Assembly (NCBI RefSeq): GCF_000383915.1
Contig: NZ_KB912942.1
Span: forward strand, 7,506,388 to 7,570,387
DNA length: 64,000 nucleotides
Direction of reading: 5' to 3'
Source of the DNA: Amycolatopsis benzoatilytica AK 16/65
GTDB lineage: Bacteria > Actinomycetota > Actinomycetes > Mycobacteriales > Pseudonocardiaceae
A program made the position numbers and the translations under genes. Of the stretch, positions 40,185-49,291 are shown in pieces; the stretch's first letter is position 1, and every line of letters begins with the position of its first letter. The notes under the pieces are model-generated. The model saw only the letters and a program-made list of their open reading frames with translations, ran no database searches and had not been told where the DNA came from.

Positions 40185-42068
40185 ATGACGACTGTCGTCG
40201 CGTCTGCCCCCGCACCCGCCACTGTGGACACTCCGCGCTGGGTGCGTCCCGCGGTAGCGGTGCTGCTGCTCGGCACTGCCGCGCTCTATCTGACCAACCT
40301 CGCGGTTTCCGGCTGGGGAAACGACTTCTACGCGATGGCGGTGCAGGCGGGCACCTGGGACTGGAAAGCCTGGTTCTTCGGTTCGCTCGACCCGGGCAAT
40401 GTCGTCACGGTCGACAAACCGCCCCTTTCACTGTGGGTGATGGGGTTGTCCGGGCGGATCTTCGGGTTTTCGAGCTGGAGCATGCTGGTGCCGGACGCGC
40501 TGGCTGGAGTAGCCGCGGTCGGTCTGCTCTACCTCGCGGTGCGGCGGCTTTCCGGCCCGGTCGCCGGTCTGCTGGCCGGTTCGCTGCTCGCGCTCACCCC
40601 GGTGGCCGCGCTGATGTTCCGGTTCAACAACCCGGACGCGTTCCTGGTGCTGCTGCTCGTCGCGGCCGGCTATTTCCTGGTGCGGGCATTGGAGAACGCG
40701 AGCACGAAGTGGCTGCTGCTGGCCGGTGCGGCGATCGGGTTCGGGTTTCTCGACAAGATGCTGCAGGCGTTCCTGGTACTGCCCGCGTTCGTGCTGGCCT
40801 ACCTGGTTGCCGCGCCGACTTCGCTCGGACGGCGGCTGTGGCAACTGCTCGCCGCGGCTGGTGCGGTCGTGGTTTCCGCGGGCTGGTGGGTGCTCGCGGT
40901 GGCGCTGTGGCCGGTCTCGGATCGGCCCTACATCAGCGGATCGACGAACAACAGCGTGCTGGAACTGGCGTTCGGATACAACGGGCTGGGCCGGATTTTC
41001 GGGCAGGGGCACGGCGGGGGCGGCGGTGCGGTGCGGCCGGATCCGTCGGCGGTGTCCGGTGCGCGCGCCGGAGCGGTCCACGGCTTCGGCGGGCAGACCG
41101 GGCTGACCCGGCTGTTCAGCGAGCAGTTCGGCGGTGAAGCTTCGTGGCTGCTGCCGGCGGCGTTGATCGGTCTCGTGGCCGGCCTCTGGTTCAGCCGGCG
41201 CGCGCCGCGTACGGACCGCACGCGCGCGGCGTTGCTGCTGTGGGGCGCATGGACGGTGGTCAGCGTTCTGGTGTTCAGCTATATGAGCGGGATCATCCAC
41301 CCGTACTACACCGTCGCGCTCGCGCCCGGAATCGCGGCGACGGTGGCGATTTCGGCGACTGAGCTGTGGCGCGGACGCGAGTACCTCGCGCCGAGGGTGG
41401 TGCTCGCGGCGATGCTGGCGGCGACCGTGGCCTGGAGTTTCCTGCTGCTGGACCGGACGCCGAGCTGGCAGCCGTGGGTGCGCTACGCGGTGCTGGGGCT
41501 GGGGGTGGTCGGAGTGTTCGCCTTGCTGTTCGCCGCGGCCCGACGTGTGGTCGCGGTGCTGGCGGTGGTGGCCGCGTTGCTGGGGATGGCTTCCTTCACG
41601 GTCGCGACCGCCTCGACCGCGCACACTGGCGGCAGCCCGGCCTCCGGGCCGCAAACCGGGCGCAAGGGCCGGGTCGGCTTCGGTGGCCCGGCAACATCCA
41701 ATGCGGAACTGAACCGGTTGCTGGCGACCGCGACGACGAAGTGGGCTGCCGCGGAAACCGGCGCGATGCAGGCCGCCGGGCTGGCGTTGAACAGCGGCAA
41801 GCCGGTGCTCGCGGTCGGCGGGTTCAGCGGCAGCGACCCGGCGCCGACGCTCGCCCAGTTCCAGCAGTACGTGGCGCAGGGGGAGATCCACTACTTCGTC
41901 GTGCCCCGCACCGGGCGCGGTGGCTCAGCCGACCGCGCCGGGCGAGCCGGCCCGGGAGGCTTCGGCGGCAGCCGCGGCACCTCCGCGAAGATCACCGCGT
42001 GGGTGGAGCAGACCTTCCACGCCAGCACGGTCGGCGGCACGACCGTCTACGACCTCACGCAAAAGTGA
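40185..42068 (+). CDS. GT39/ArnT-like membrane glycosyltransferase
   Basis: 627 aa with about 11 membrane helices. TLNLAVSGWGNDFYAMAVQA-like start (LAVSGWGNDFYAMAVQAGTW), GNVVTVDKPPLSLWVMGLSG and FRFNNPDAFLVLLLVAAGYF are the GT-C motifs of the family; the loop KPP is typical of ArnT and YkcB proteins. A long soluble C-terminal domain follows (about 500-627). Such enzymes transfer sugars from polyprenyl phosphate to envelope polymers or proteins. Start ATG 40185 is preferred; GTG 40137 overlaps the kinase stop. Overlaps the convergent dehydratase gene by 14 bases. Confidence 0.88.
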   Translation: MTTVVASAPAPATVDTPRWVRPAVAVLLLGTAALYLTNLAVSGWGNDFYAMAVQAGTWDWKAWFFGSLDPGNVVTVDKPPLSLWVMGLSGRIFGFSSWSMLVPDALAGVAAVGLLYLAVRRLSGPVAGLLAGSLLALTPVAALMFRFNNPDAFLVLLLVAAGYFLVRALENASTKWLLLAGAAIGFGFLDKMLQAFLVLPAFVLAYLVAAPTSLGRRLWQLLAAAGAVVVSAGWWVLAVALWPVSDRPYISGSTNNSVLELAFGYNGLGRIFGQGHGGGGGAVRPDPSAVSGARAGAVHGFGGQTGLTRLFSEQFGGEASWLLPAALIGLVAGLWFSRRAPRTDRTRAALLLWGAWTVVSVLVFSYMSGIIHPYYTVALAPGIAATVAISATELWRGREYLAPRVVLAAMLAATVAWSFLLLDRTPSWQPWVRYAVLGLGVVGVFALLFAAARRVVAVLAVVAALLGMASFTVATASTAHTGGSPASGPQTGRKGRVGFGGPATSNAELNRLLATATTKWAAAETGAMQAAGLALNSGKPVLAVGGFSGSDPAPTLAQFQQYVAQGEIHYFVVPRTGRGGSADRAGRAGPGGFGGSRGTSAKITAWVEQTFHASTVGGTTVYDLTQK

Positions 42069-42969
42069 CCGAGGTATTCGCCCCGCACAGCACCAAGCAG
42101 GGCAGTTCGGCCGGGATCCGCCCGGCGAGCCAGGCGGCCAGCGGCGCGGCGGCGGCCGGTTCGACGGCGAGCCGGAAGTCGCGCCACAGCAGGTCCCGGG
42201 CGGCGATGATCTCGGCGTCGCTGACCAGCACCGATGTGACCGCCGGCGAGTTCAGCAGGCCGAACGCCAGCTCGCCGACCCGAGTCGCGCCGAGCGCGGA
42301 CGCGGCGACCGAGTCGATGGCGACGTCCACCGGCTCGCCGGCCGTGAGCGCCGAGTGCAGCGCCTGGCAGTGTTCGGGTTCCACCGCGAACACCTGGCGG
42401 CCGTCGGCTGCCAGAGTCGCGCCGGAAGCCAGTCCGCCGCCGCCCACTGCGACGGCGATGGCGTCCACGTCCGGCGCGTCCGCGACGATTTCCGCCGTCA
42501 CGGTGCCCTGACCAGCGATCACGTTCGCGTCGTCGTACGCGTGCAGGTAGCGGGTGCCCGGCTGTTCGGCGACCGCCAGCGCGGCGGCCGCGGCCTCGGC
42601 GTAAGCCGAGCCATGCCGGACGAGCTTGGCTCCGGCTGCCTCGATGCCTGCGGCTTTCGCTTCGGGCACGTTGTCCGGCACGTAGATCACCGCGGGCACG
42701 CCAAGCGCGCGGGCCGCGGTCGCGACACCGAGACCGTGGTTGCCGCCGGACGCGGTGACGACGCGCTCCGGCAGCGGCCCGCTGAGCAGCGCGTTCACCG
42801 CGCCCCGGAGCTTGAACGACCCGGATCGCTGGAGGTGTTCCAGCTTGAGCATCAGCGGCCGACCGTCGATGTCAGTGCGTAACAGCGGCGTCCTCCGTAC
42901 GTGTTGCTTGACCCGGATCGTGGCAGCGGTGACATCGGCGGCGGTGGGAGCGGTGCGCATAACGGTCAT
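42055..42969 (-). CDS. Threonine/serine dehydratase-like PLP enzyme
   Basis: 304 aa. The PLP lysine lies in SGSFKLRGA, the phosphate/PLP glycine loops in VVTASGGNHGLGVATAARAL and AVAVGGGGLASG. This is fold type II, like IlvA/TdcB catabolic dehydratases or serine racemase. There is no ACT regulatory domain, so it is the biodegradative or racemase-like form. It stands alone. Confidence 0.9.
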   Translation of the reverse strand: MTVMRTAPTAADVTAATIRVKQHVRRTPLLRTDIDGRPLMLKLEHLQRSGSFKLRGAVNALLSGPLPERVVTASGGNHGLGVATAARALGVPAVIYVPDNVPEAKAAGIEAAGAKLVRHGSAYAEAAAAALAVAEQPGTRYLHAYDDANVIAGQGTVTAEIVADAPDVDAIAVAVGGGGLASGATLAADGRQVFAVEPEHCQALHSALTAGEPVDVAIDSVAASALGATRVGELAFGLLNSPAVTSVLVSDAEIIAARDLLWRDFRLAVEPAAAAPLAAWLAGRIPAELPCLVLCGANTSVTFA

Positions 42970-43212
42970 TCTCCTCCGCTCGCCTCCGCAGCGCGTGCCG
43001 CTCGGCGGGAAAACCGCAGCTTGCCAGGGCTAGACACGCGGTGCGAAGGCATTGTCGAGAGCTTGTCGATCTCGCTAAGCTCTCGCCGGACGGTGGGCGG
43101 CCGACCCGGCGCGTACCGCGACGAGTAGTACCGAAAGTAGTGACTTCCTGCTGGTGTCCCCGATAGGTGCACTTCTCGCCTCGGTCTCGTCCGGAGTCCT
43201 CGGGAACGGAAG

Positions 43213-44973
43213 GTGACGTGGATGGGGCACGGCTCGACCCGGTCGCGCGAATCCGGTGCACGGCTGCTCGGCCGGCTCGGCATCCGCAGTGTCCAGGCGA
43301 AGGTGACCGTGCTGGTCGTCGTCCCGCTGGTCCTGGTGCTGGCCGCTGCGGTACCGCTTGTGCTGGTGCTCGGCTCCACTCGCACGGCGCTGCTCGTCGG
43401 TGCCGCCGCGGTCGTCCTTTTCGGACTGGTCACCGCGTTCTCCGTGCTGACCGCGCGCGCGATCGTCCAGCCGCTGCGCCGGTTGTCCGGACAGGCGCGC
43501 TCGATCGCGGACTTCTCCGGTGCTGAGCTGGCCCAGGTCGCCGAGCCCGGCGCGGGCCCGCCGCAACCGCCGTTGCCCCAGCTGCACGCCGGAAGCGGCG
43601 ACGAACTCGCCGAGCTGGCCGCCGCGTTCAACCGGCTCCGCAGCACCGCCGTCGCCGTCGTAGCCGGGCACGCGAGCGCTCGCCGTTCCGGGCTGCAGCT
43701 GCTGGCGGGCGCGGCCAAACGCACCCAGAACCTGGTCAGCGGCCAGCGCACGGTGCTCGACGAACTCACGCGCGCGGCCGACGATCCGGTGCTGCTCGCC
43801 GGGCTGCGCCGGGCCGACCACGCGGCACTGCGGCTGCGGCGGACCGCGGACGATCTGCTCGTGGTGTCCGGCAGCAGCGACGAAACGCGGGTCGGCGGTC
43901 CGATCGAGCTGGCCACCGCGCTGCGTTCGGCGGCCGCCGAGATCGACGACGAATCGCGGGTCCAGCTCGGCGAACCGGCCGAGGCGCTGCTCGCGCCGTC
44001 GCTCGGGATCGACCTGGTGCTGCTGTTCGCCGAGCTCCTGGAGAACGCCGCCTCGTTCTCGCCGCCGGAGTCGGCGGTCGAGGTCACTACGGAGTTCCGG
44101 GACAGTGGTGAGCTGCTGGTGACCTTCGTCGACCACGGCATCGGCCTGCCCGCCGACCGGCTGGCCGAAGCGAACCGGCGGCTCGCCGAGCCGGGCGAGG
44201 CGACTGGGCCACAGCTCGGGCTGGCGGCGGTCGCCCAGCTCGCGAAGCGGCATTCGCTGGGCGTCGAGCTGGCGTCCACTCCGGACGGCGGGGTGGCGGC
44301 TCGGGTGGCGGTGCCGCAGGCGCTGTTCACCCGGGACGTCGATTTCCAGCGCGGGCCCGGGCTTTTCGAACCGGGCCAGGTGCCGCAGCCGCGGCCGGAT
44401 CAGCTGCCGGTGCCGTTGCCCGCCCCGGCGATCGCCGCACTGTCCACTCCGGCACCGGCCGGGTTCCGGTGGTTCATCGATCCGGAGCCGATCGACGACT
44501 CCGCCGCAACCGCGCCGGAAAGCCCGGAAACGCCGGCCGAGGAAACTCCGCAACCGGCTGAAGCCGTCGCGGACCAGCCGGAATGGCCAGACTCCGAAGC
44601 GAGCGAATTCGCTTCCCTCGCCGGGACTCTCGAAGTGCTGGACGGACCGGCGGCGGACGCGGCGGAGCAGGAGAACGCCGCGATGGCCGCGCTCGCCGCG
44701 GCCGAAGCGCTCGCCGAACCGGACGCCGAGGATCCGTCGCCGACGTACCAATTCACGGTCGTGCCGCCGGAAGCCCGCGACGGGGTGCTCCGCCGGGTCC
44801 CCGGCGCGCAGCTCGCGCCCGGACTCAAGATCCCGCAGATCGTCCGGACGCCGTTGCCCCGGCGTGCCTTGCGCGACCCGGCCGCCGAACGAGCCGCTTT
44901 CGACTCCTTCTCCGACGGAGTCGCCAAAGCACAGCAAGTCACCGCACAGCAGGCCGATCAAGGAGGATCATGA
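43213..44973 (+). CDS. cvnA: Conservon sensor kinase-like protein (CvnA)
   Basis: 586 aa. Two membrane helices near residues 29-80 (VTVLVVVPLVLVLAAAVPLV; ALLVGAAAVVLFGLVTAFSV), a HAMP-like region, then an HATPase domain (LLFAELLENAASFSPPESAV; VDHGIGLP) but no phosphoaccepting H-box of the usual type. The C-terminal 190 residues are Pro/Glu/Ala-rich. Such proteins head conservons that act as GPCR-like signalling units in actinomycetes. GTG 43213 or ATG 43222 are both possible starts. Confidence 0.85.
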   Translation: MTWMGHGSTRSRESGARLLGRLGIRSVQAKVTVLVVVPLVLVLAAAVPLVLVLGSTRTALLVGAAAVVLFGLVTAFSVLTARAIVQPLRRLSGQARSIADFSGAELAQVAEPGAGPPQPPLPQLHAGSGDELAELAAAFNRLRSTAVAVVAGHASARRSGLQLLAGAAKRTQNLVSGQRTVLDELTRAADDPVLLAGLRRADHAALRLRRTADDLLVVSGSSDETRVGGPIELATALRSAAAEIDDESRVQLGEPAEALLAPSLGIDLVLLFAELLENAASFSPPESAVEVTTEFRDSGELLVTFVDHGIGLPADRLAEANRRLAEPGEATGPQLGLAAVAQLAKRHSLGVELASTPDGGVAARVAVPQALFTRDVDFQRGPGLFEPGQVPQPRPDQLPVPLPAPAIAALSTPAPAGFRWFIDPEPIDDSAATAPESPETPAEETPQPAEAVADQPEWPDSEASEFASLAGTLEVLDGPAADAAEQENAAMAALAAAEALAEPDAEDPSPTYQFTVVPPEARDGVLRRVPGAQLAPGLKIPQIVRTPLPRRALRDPAAERAAFDSFSDGVAKAQQVTAQQADQGGS

Positions 44974-45389
44974 CCGTTCCCGCCGCCGCGCAGAACTTCA
45001 ACTGGCTGGTCAACCGCTTCGCACTGCACACCGCAGGGGCGATCGCCGCGCTCGCGGTGTCCGCGGACGGCCTGCTCATCGCCGCGTCGCAGGAGCTGGA
45101 CCGGGCGGACGCCGACCGGCTCGCGGCCACCTGCTCGGCGATGCTCGCGCTGGCCCAGAGCGTGTCCGACAGTCACCCGCTCGGCTCGCCGGACAAGGTC
45201 GTGGTCGAGCTGGAACGCGGCTACCTGGTGGTGTGCACCATCAGCATCGGCTGCTCGCTCGGCGTGCTCGCCAACAAGCAGGCCAGCCTCGGCACGATCG
45301 CTTACGAGATGGCGATGTTCGCCAACCGCGCGTCCGAGGTGCTGACGCCGGCGCTGGTCGACGAGCTGAAGAACTCCGCCTTCGCCTGA
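44970..45389 (+). CDS. cvnB: Roadblock/LC7 protein (CvnB)
   Basis: 139 aa. FNWLVNRFALHTAGAIAALA, VSADGLLIAASQELDRADAD and SIGCSLGVLANKQASLGTIA are characteristic of MglB/roadblock regulators of small GTPases. AGGAGG precedes the ATG, which overlaps the CvnA stop. Likely to regulate the CvnD GTPase next door. Confidence 0.9.
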   Translation: MTVPAAAQNFNWLVNRFALHTAGAIAALAVSADGLLIAASQELDRADADRLAATCSAMLALAQSVSDSHPLGSPDKVVVELERGYLVVCTISIGCSLGVLANKQASLGTIAYEMAMFANRASEVLTPALVDELKNSAFA

Positions 45390-45405
45390 GCGGGCCGGTA
45401 CAGCC

Positions 45406-45900
45406 ATGAAGATCCTCGTGCTCGGCGCGGCAGGCGCCGGGAAAACTACGACCGTGCAGACGGTTTCGGAGATCGCGCCGGTGCGCACGGACACCGGCGC
45501 GACCACCGCGGCACTCGATTTCGGCAGGCTGCGCACCGGCGGGCGGCAGCTGTACCTGTTCGGCGCGCCCGGACAGGCCCGGTTCTGGTTCCGCTGGCGG
45601 GACCTCGTCCAGGGTGCGGACGCCGCGCTGGTGGTGGTCGACCCGCGCCGGATCGCGGACGCCTACCCGGTGCTCGACGCGGTGGAAGGGCTGCGGCTGC
45701 CGTTCGCGGTCGGCGTCAACTGCTTCGACGGACTGCTCACCCGCCCGCTGCACGACGTGCGGTGGGCGCTGACGGTGCGCGACGGCGTCCCGGTGCACCC
45801 GTTCGACGCGCGCGATCCGGTGTCCGTGCGGGAGATGCTCGACCTGGTCGCGGCGGGCGTGGCCGAGGGGGCGGAGGCGGCGCAACCGAGTCCGCTATAG
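45406..45900 (+). CDS. cvnD: Conservon GTPase (CvnD)
   Basis: 164 aa. Walker A GAAGAGKTTT, switch-II-like LFGAPGQARFWFRWRDLVQG and the variant guanine-binding GVNCFDG. Conservon D proteins share this shortened Ras-like form. CvnC (DUF742), which normally lies between B and D, is missing: only 16 bases separate them. Confidence 0.88.
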   Translation: MKILVLGAAGAGKTTTVQTVSEIAPVRTDTGATTAALDFGRLRTGGRQLYLFGAPGQARFWFRWRDLVQGADAALVVVDPRRIADAYPVLDAVEGLRLPFAVGVNCFDGLLTRPLHDVRWALTVRDGVPVHPFDARDPVSVREMLDLVAAGVAEGAEAAQPSPL

Positions 45901-45907
45901 TCGTCTA

Positions 45908-46000
45908 CGGGGACCCCCCGTGGCGTCCACCCTGTGAACTTCCCCAGGGCCGGAAGGCAGCAAGGATAAGCGGGCTCTGGCGGGTACGGGGGGAACCCGC
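45908..46000 (+). ncRNA. ffs: Signal recognition particle RNA (4.5S type)
   Basis: The conserved core CTGTGAACTTCCCCAGGGCC then GGAAGGCAGCAAGGATAAGC is unmistakable; the 5' GGGGACCCCCCGT pairs with ACGGGGGGAACCC at the 3' end. It is followed by a T-run. It lies upstream of dnaX, separated by a minus-strand gene, as in other actinomycetes. Confidence 0.93.
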
Positions 46001-46007
46001 TTTTTTT
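45980..46007 (+). terminator. Terminator of SRP RNA
   Basis: GCGGGTACGGGGGGAACCCGC followed by seven T residues gives a typical Rho-independent hairpin. Confidence 0.75.
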
Positions 46008-46031
46008 ATGCCCTTTTCCGGCGAAGCCGGG

Positions 46032-46913
46032 TCAGAAGACCCCGAGCACGTCTTCCGGCGGCGTCGGCGACGCCAGCTCTTCCGCGTCCAGCACCGCGGC
46101 GGCCTTGCCCCGCAGCTGACGCAGCTCCGCGCCGTGCACCACCCGCGCGGGATACGGCGACGAGGCCGCGCGCCGGGTCAGCTCTTCGACCGGCAGTTCC
46201 TGCCGCGACGCGGCCAGCACGAGATTGCCGAACCGCCGCCCGCGCAGCACGCTGGGCTCGGCCAGCAGGACGACGTGCGGGAACACCTCGGCGAGCGTCG
46301 CGACGAACCGGCGCGCGAACGGCAGCCCCGGCCCGTCGGTGATGTTCGCGAGCATCGTCCCGCCTGGCCGCAGTACTCGCGCTACGTCGGTGACGAACTC
46401 GACCGTCGCCAGTCCGCCGGCGAGCGTCGCGCGTTCGAAGGCGTCGATCACGATCAAATCCGCCGACGCGTCGTGCCGGCTGCGCACTCCTTCGCGGCCG
46501 CCCTCGATGCGCACCCGCAGCTTCGGCACGCTGCGCAGCTCGAGCTGCTCGCGAACCAGCTCGATGAGCGGCTCGTCCGCGTCGAACACCAGCTGGCGGG
46601 AACCCGGGCGGGTCGCAGCGACGTAGCGGGGCAGCGAGCAGCCCGCACCGCCGACGTGCAGCGCGTCGAGCGGACCGGGCGGCAGGAAGTCGACGAGGTC
46701 GCCGAGCCGGCGCACGTAGTCGAACTCCAGGTTCGTCGGGTCGTCGAGATCGACGTAGGACTGGGCCACGCCGTCCACCGACAGCATCCAGGCGTTCGGC
46801 CGGTCGGCGTCGCGCAGGAGCTCGGCGGTCCCGAACCGCACCGGATAACTGCCCGGTTTCGGCCCGCTGGGAGTGCGGCCGCGACCGGTTCGGGAGTGGC
46901 TCACCGCAGTCAC
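46032..46913 (-). CDS. Spermidine-synthase-like SAM-dependent protein
   Basis: 293 aa. The motif-I region ALHVGGAGCSLPRYVAATRP, Asp in QLVFDADEPLIELVREQ, DLIVIDAFE and RPGGTMLANITD match the spermidine-synthase fold, though the decarboxylated-SAM signature is incomplete. Such proteins in actinomycetes are often annotated as methyltransferases. GTG 46913 or GTG 46904 may be the start. It is divergent from dnaX with only 15 bases between starts. Confidence 0.8.
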   Translation of the reverse strand: MTAVSHSRTGRGRTPSGPKPGSYPVRFGTAELLRDADRPNAWMLSVDGVAQSYVDLDDPTNLEFDYVRRLGDLVDFLPPGPLDALHVGGAGCSLPRYVAATRPGSRQLVFDADEPLIELVREQLELRSVPKLRVRIEGGREGVRSRHDASADLIVIDAFERATLAGGLATVEFVTDVARVLRPGGTMLANITDGPGLPFARRFVATLAEVFPHVVLLAEPSVLRGRRFGNLVLAASRQELPVEELTRRAASSPYPARVVHGAELRQLRGKAAAVLDAEELASPTPPEDVLGVF

Positions 46914-46928
46914 TGTAGTCTCGGGCTC

Positions 46929-49058
46929 GTGGCTCTCGCGCTGTACCGCAAGTACCGTCCGGCGACCTTCGCCGAGGTCGTCGGCCAGGAGCATGTGACC
47001 GAACCGCTGCGCACGGCGCTGGCGGCTGGGCGGATCAACCACGCGTACCTGTTCTCCGGTCCGCGCGGCTGTGGCAAGACGTCGAGCGCGCGGATCATGG
47101 CCCGCTCGCTGAACTGCGCCGAAGGCCCGACCCCGGACCCGTGCGGCAAGTGCAACTCGTGCCGCGCGCTCGCGCCGGAAGGGCCGGGCAGCGTCGACGT
47201 CACCGAACTCGACGCGGCCAGCCACGGCGGCGTGGACGACGCCCGCGAGCTGCGGGACAAGGCCTTCTACGCGCCGGCCGAATCGCGCTACCGGGTCTTC
47301 ATCATCGACGAGGCGCACATGGTCACCACGCAGGGCTTCAACGCCCTGCTGAAGATCGTGGAAGAGCCGCCCGAGCACCTGATCTTCATCTTCGCCACCA
47401 CCGAGCCGGACAAGGTGCTCACCACCATCCGCTCGCGCACGCACCACTACCCGTTCCGGCTGATCCCGCCGAGCTCGATGCGGGAACTGCTGGAACGCAA
47501 CGTCGCGGCCGAGGGCGCGCAGGTCGAACCGGCGGTGTACCCGCTGGTCATCCGGGCCGGCGGCGGTTCGGCGCGCGACACCCAGTCGGTGCTGGACCAG
47601 CTGCTCGCCGGGGCCGGTCCGGAAGGCGTCACGTACCCGCGCGCGGTGTCGCTGCTGGGCGTCACGGACGTCGCGCTGATCGACGCGATGATCGACGGGC
47701 TCGCGCAGGACGACTCCACCAGCGTGTTCCGCACCGTGGAGAGCCTGGCCGACGCAGGGCACGACCCGCGTCGGTTCGCGACCGACCTGCTGGACCGGTT
47801 GCGCGACCTGCTGCTGATGCGCGCGGTCCCGGACGCGGGCGAGCGCGGCCTGGTCGCCGCGCCGGACGATGAGCTCAAGAAGATGACCGAGCAGGCCGAG
47901 CGGCTCGGCCCGGCGACCCTGTCTCGCTATGCCGACATCGTCCACAGTGGACTGTTGGAGATGCGCGGCGCGACCTCGCCGAGGCTGGTGCTCGAACTGC
48001 TGTGCGCGCGGATGCTGCTGCCGTCGGTCACCGAGGCGGAAAAGGCGTTGCTGGCCCGGATCGAACGGCTGGAACGGCGTCCGGCCGGCGTGGCTCCCGC
48101 GACCGGGGCGGCCCCGGTCGCCGCGGCGGCACCGGCCCCGGTCGCGTCGGAGAGCGGAGTCAGCGCGGCACCGGCGGCCAGTGCGGGCACCGCCGCACCG
48201 GCGCGGTTCCAGCGCCCTTCGCAGCGACCAGCCCAGTCGGAAGCGGCGGATGCGCCCAGCCCGGCCCCGGCTCGTCCACGGGAAGAGCCCGCCCGTCCGG
48301 CGGCGGAAGCGCCGGTCCGTCCGGCCGAACCGGTCGCCGAAGCCCCAGCCCGGCCTGCTCCAGAACCTGTGCCCACGCCGGAACCCGCGCCCGCCCCGGA
48401 GCCGCCCGCCCCGGAGCCGTCGGCACCGGAGCCGTCGGCCGCGACCGGCGGAGTGGACGCGGCCAAGGTCCGCGAGGTCTGGCCGCAGCTGCTGGCGTCC
48501 CTGCGCAAGCTGACCGGCGGACGTGCGCTGGAAGCCATGCTCACCCAGGCCGCGGTGGTGGACGTCGAAGGCTCGGCCGTCACGCTCACGCACAAGTCCG
48601 AACCGCTGGCGCGACGCCTGGGCGACAACGCGAACACCAGCAAGATCGCCGCCGTACTCGGCGAAGTGCTCGGCGGAGAGTGGCAAGTCCGCTGTGTGCA
48701 CGGTGCCGCCCCGGCCGCGGCTCCCGCGCGCCCGGCCGCCCGGCCGCAGCCGCAGACCCCGGCTCCCGAGCAGCGTTCGTTCACCCGACCGTCCGCCGCG
48801 GCCTCGGGCTCGCCCGCTGCTCCGGCGCCGCCCGCGCCGCCGAAGCCCGCGGTGGAAGCGCCGAGCCGGCCGCGAGTCACCACGACCGAACCGGATATCC
48901 CGCTGCCGCCGGAACCGTCGGACGAGGAAGACGACGACATCTATTCAGAGGACTCCAGCCCGGTCCCGCCGCCTCCGCCGCCGCCCGCGGACGAGGACCC
49001 GGAGGAGATCGCGCGGAAGTTGCTCTCCGATCACCTGGGTGCCCGCCCGCTGGACTGA
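46929..49058 (+). CDS. dnaX: DNA polymerase III gamma/tau subunit
   Basis: 709 aa. YRKYRPATFAEVVGQEHVTE, Walker A GPRGCGKTS (44-52, K50), a four-Cys zinc site (C in LNCAEG then CGKCNSC), VFIIDEAHMVTTQGFNALLK and SRTHHYPF are clamp-loader signatures. A Pro/Ala/Glu-rich linker covers about 385-510, and a C-terminal domain binds the polymerase. GTG start. Essential replication gene. Confidence 0.95.
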   Translation: MALALYRKYRPATFAEVVGQEHVTEPLRTALAAGRINHAYLFSGPRGCGKTSSARIMARSLNCAEGPTPDPCGKCNSCRALAPEGPGSVDVTELDAASHGGVDDARELRDKAFYAPAESRYRVFIIDEAHMVTTQGFNALLKIVEEPPEHLIFIFATTEPDKVLTTIRSRTHHYPFRLIPPSSMRELLERNVAAEGAQVEPAVYPLVIRAGGGSARDTQSVLDQLLAGAGPEGVTYPRAVSLLGVTDVALIDAMIDGLAQDDSTSVFRTVESLADAGHDPRRFATDLLDRLRDLLLMRAVPDAGERGLVAAPDDELKKMTEQAERLGPATLSRYADIVHSGLLEMRGATSPRLVLELLCARMLLPSVTEAEKALLARIERLERRPAGVAPATGAAPVAAAAPAPVASESGVSAAPAASAGTAAPARFQRPSQRPAQSEAADAPSPAPARPREEPARPAAEAPVRPAEPVAEAPARPAPEPVPTPEPAPAPEPPAPEPSAPEPSAATGGVDAAKVREVWPQLLASLRKLTGGRALEAMLTQAAVVDVEGSAVTLTHKSEPLARRLGDNANTSKIAAVLGEVLGGEWQVRCVHGAAPAAAPARPAARPQPQTPAPEQRSFTRPSAAASGSPAAPAPPAPPKPAVEAPSRPRVTTTEPDIPLPPEPSDEEDDDIYSEDSSPVPPPPPPPADEDPEEIARKLLSDHLGARPLD

Positions 49059-49161
49059 GCTCCAAAGCCAGGAACTTAAAGCGGCGCTATGAGTGCGGTT
49101 TCGCCAGGTCTGCCCAGCGTGAAGGGCCGGGGCGGCTCGGGCGGCGGGAGCGGGAGTTGTG

Positions 49162-49216
49162 GTCCGTGAAGGGCCCCTTACCGGACTTAGATTCCCTCAA
49201 GGGGCCCTTCACGGAC
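49162..49216. repeat. Palindrome family member (convergent dnaX / GH31)
   Basis: GTCCGTGAAGGGCCCCTT (49162-49179) pairs perfectly with 49199-49216. It sits between two convergent genes. The other bases of 49059-49291 hold nothing else recognisable. Confidence 0.82.
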
Positions 49217-49291
49217 CTGATGTAACGGTCACCTGAGACTCAAACAGGTATTAGGCGTGCAGCTGAAGTTCCTGGCATTGGGACTGAGCTG

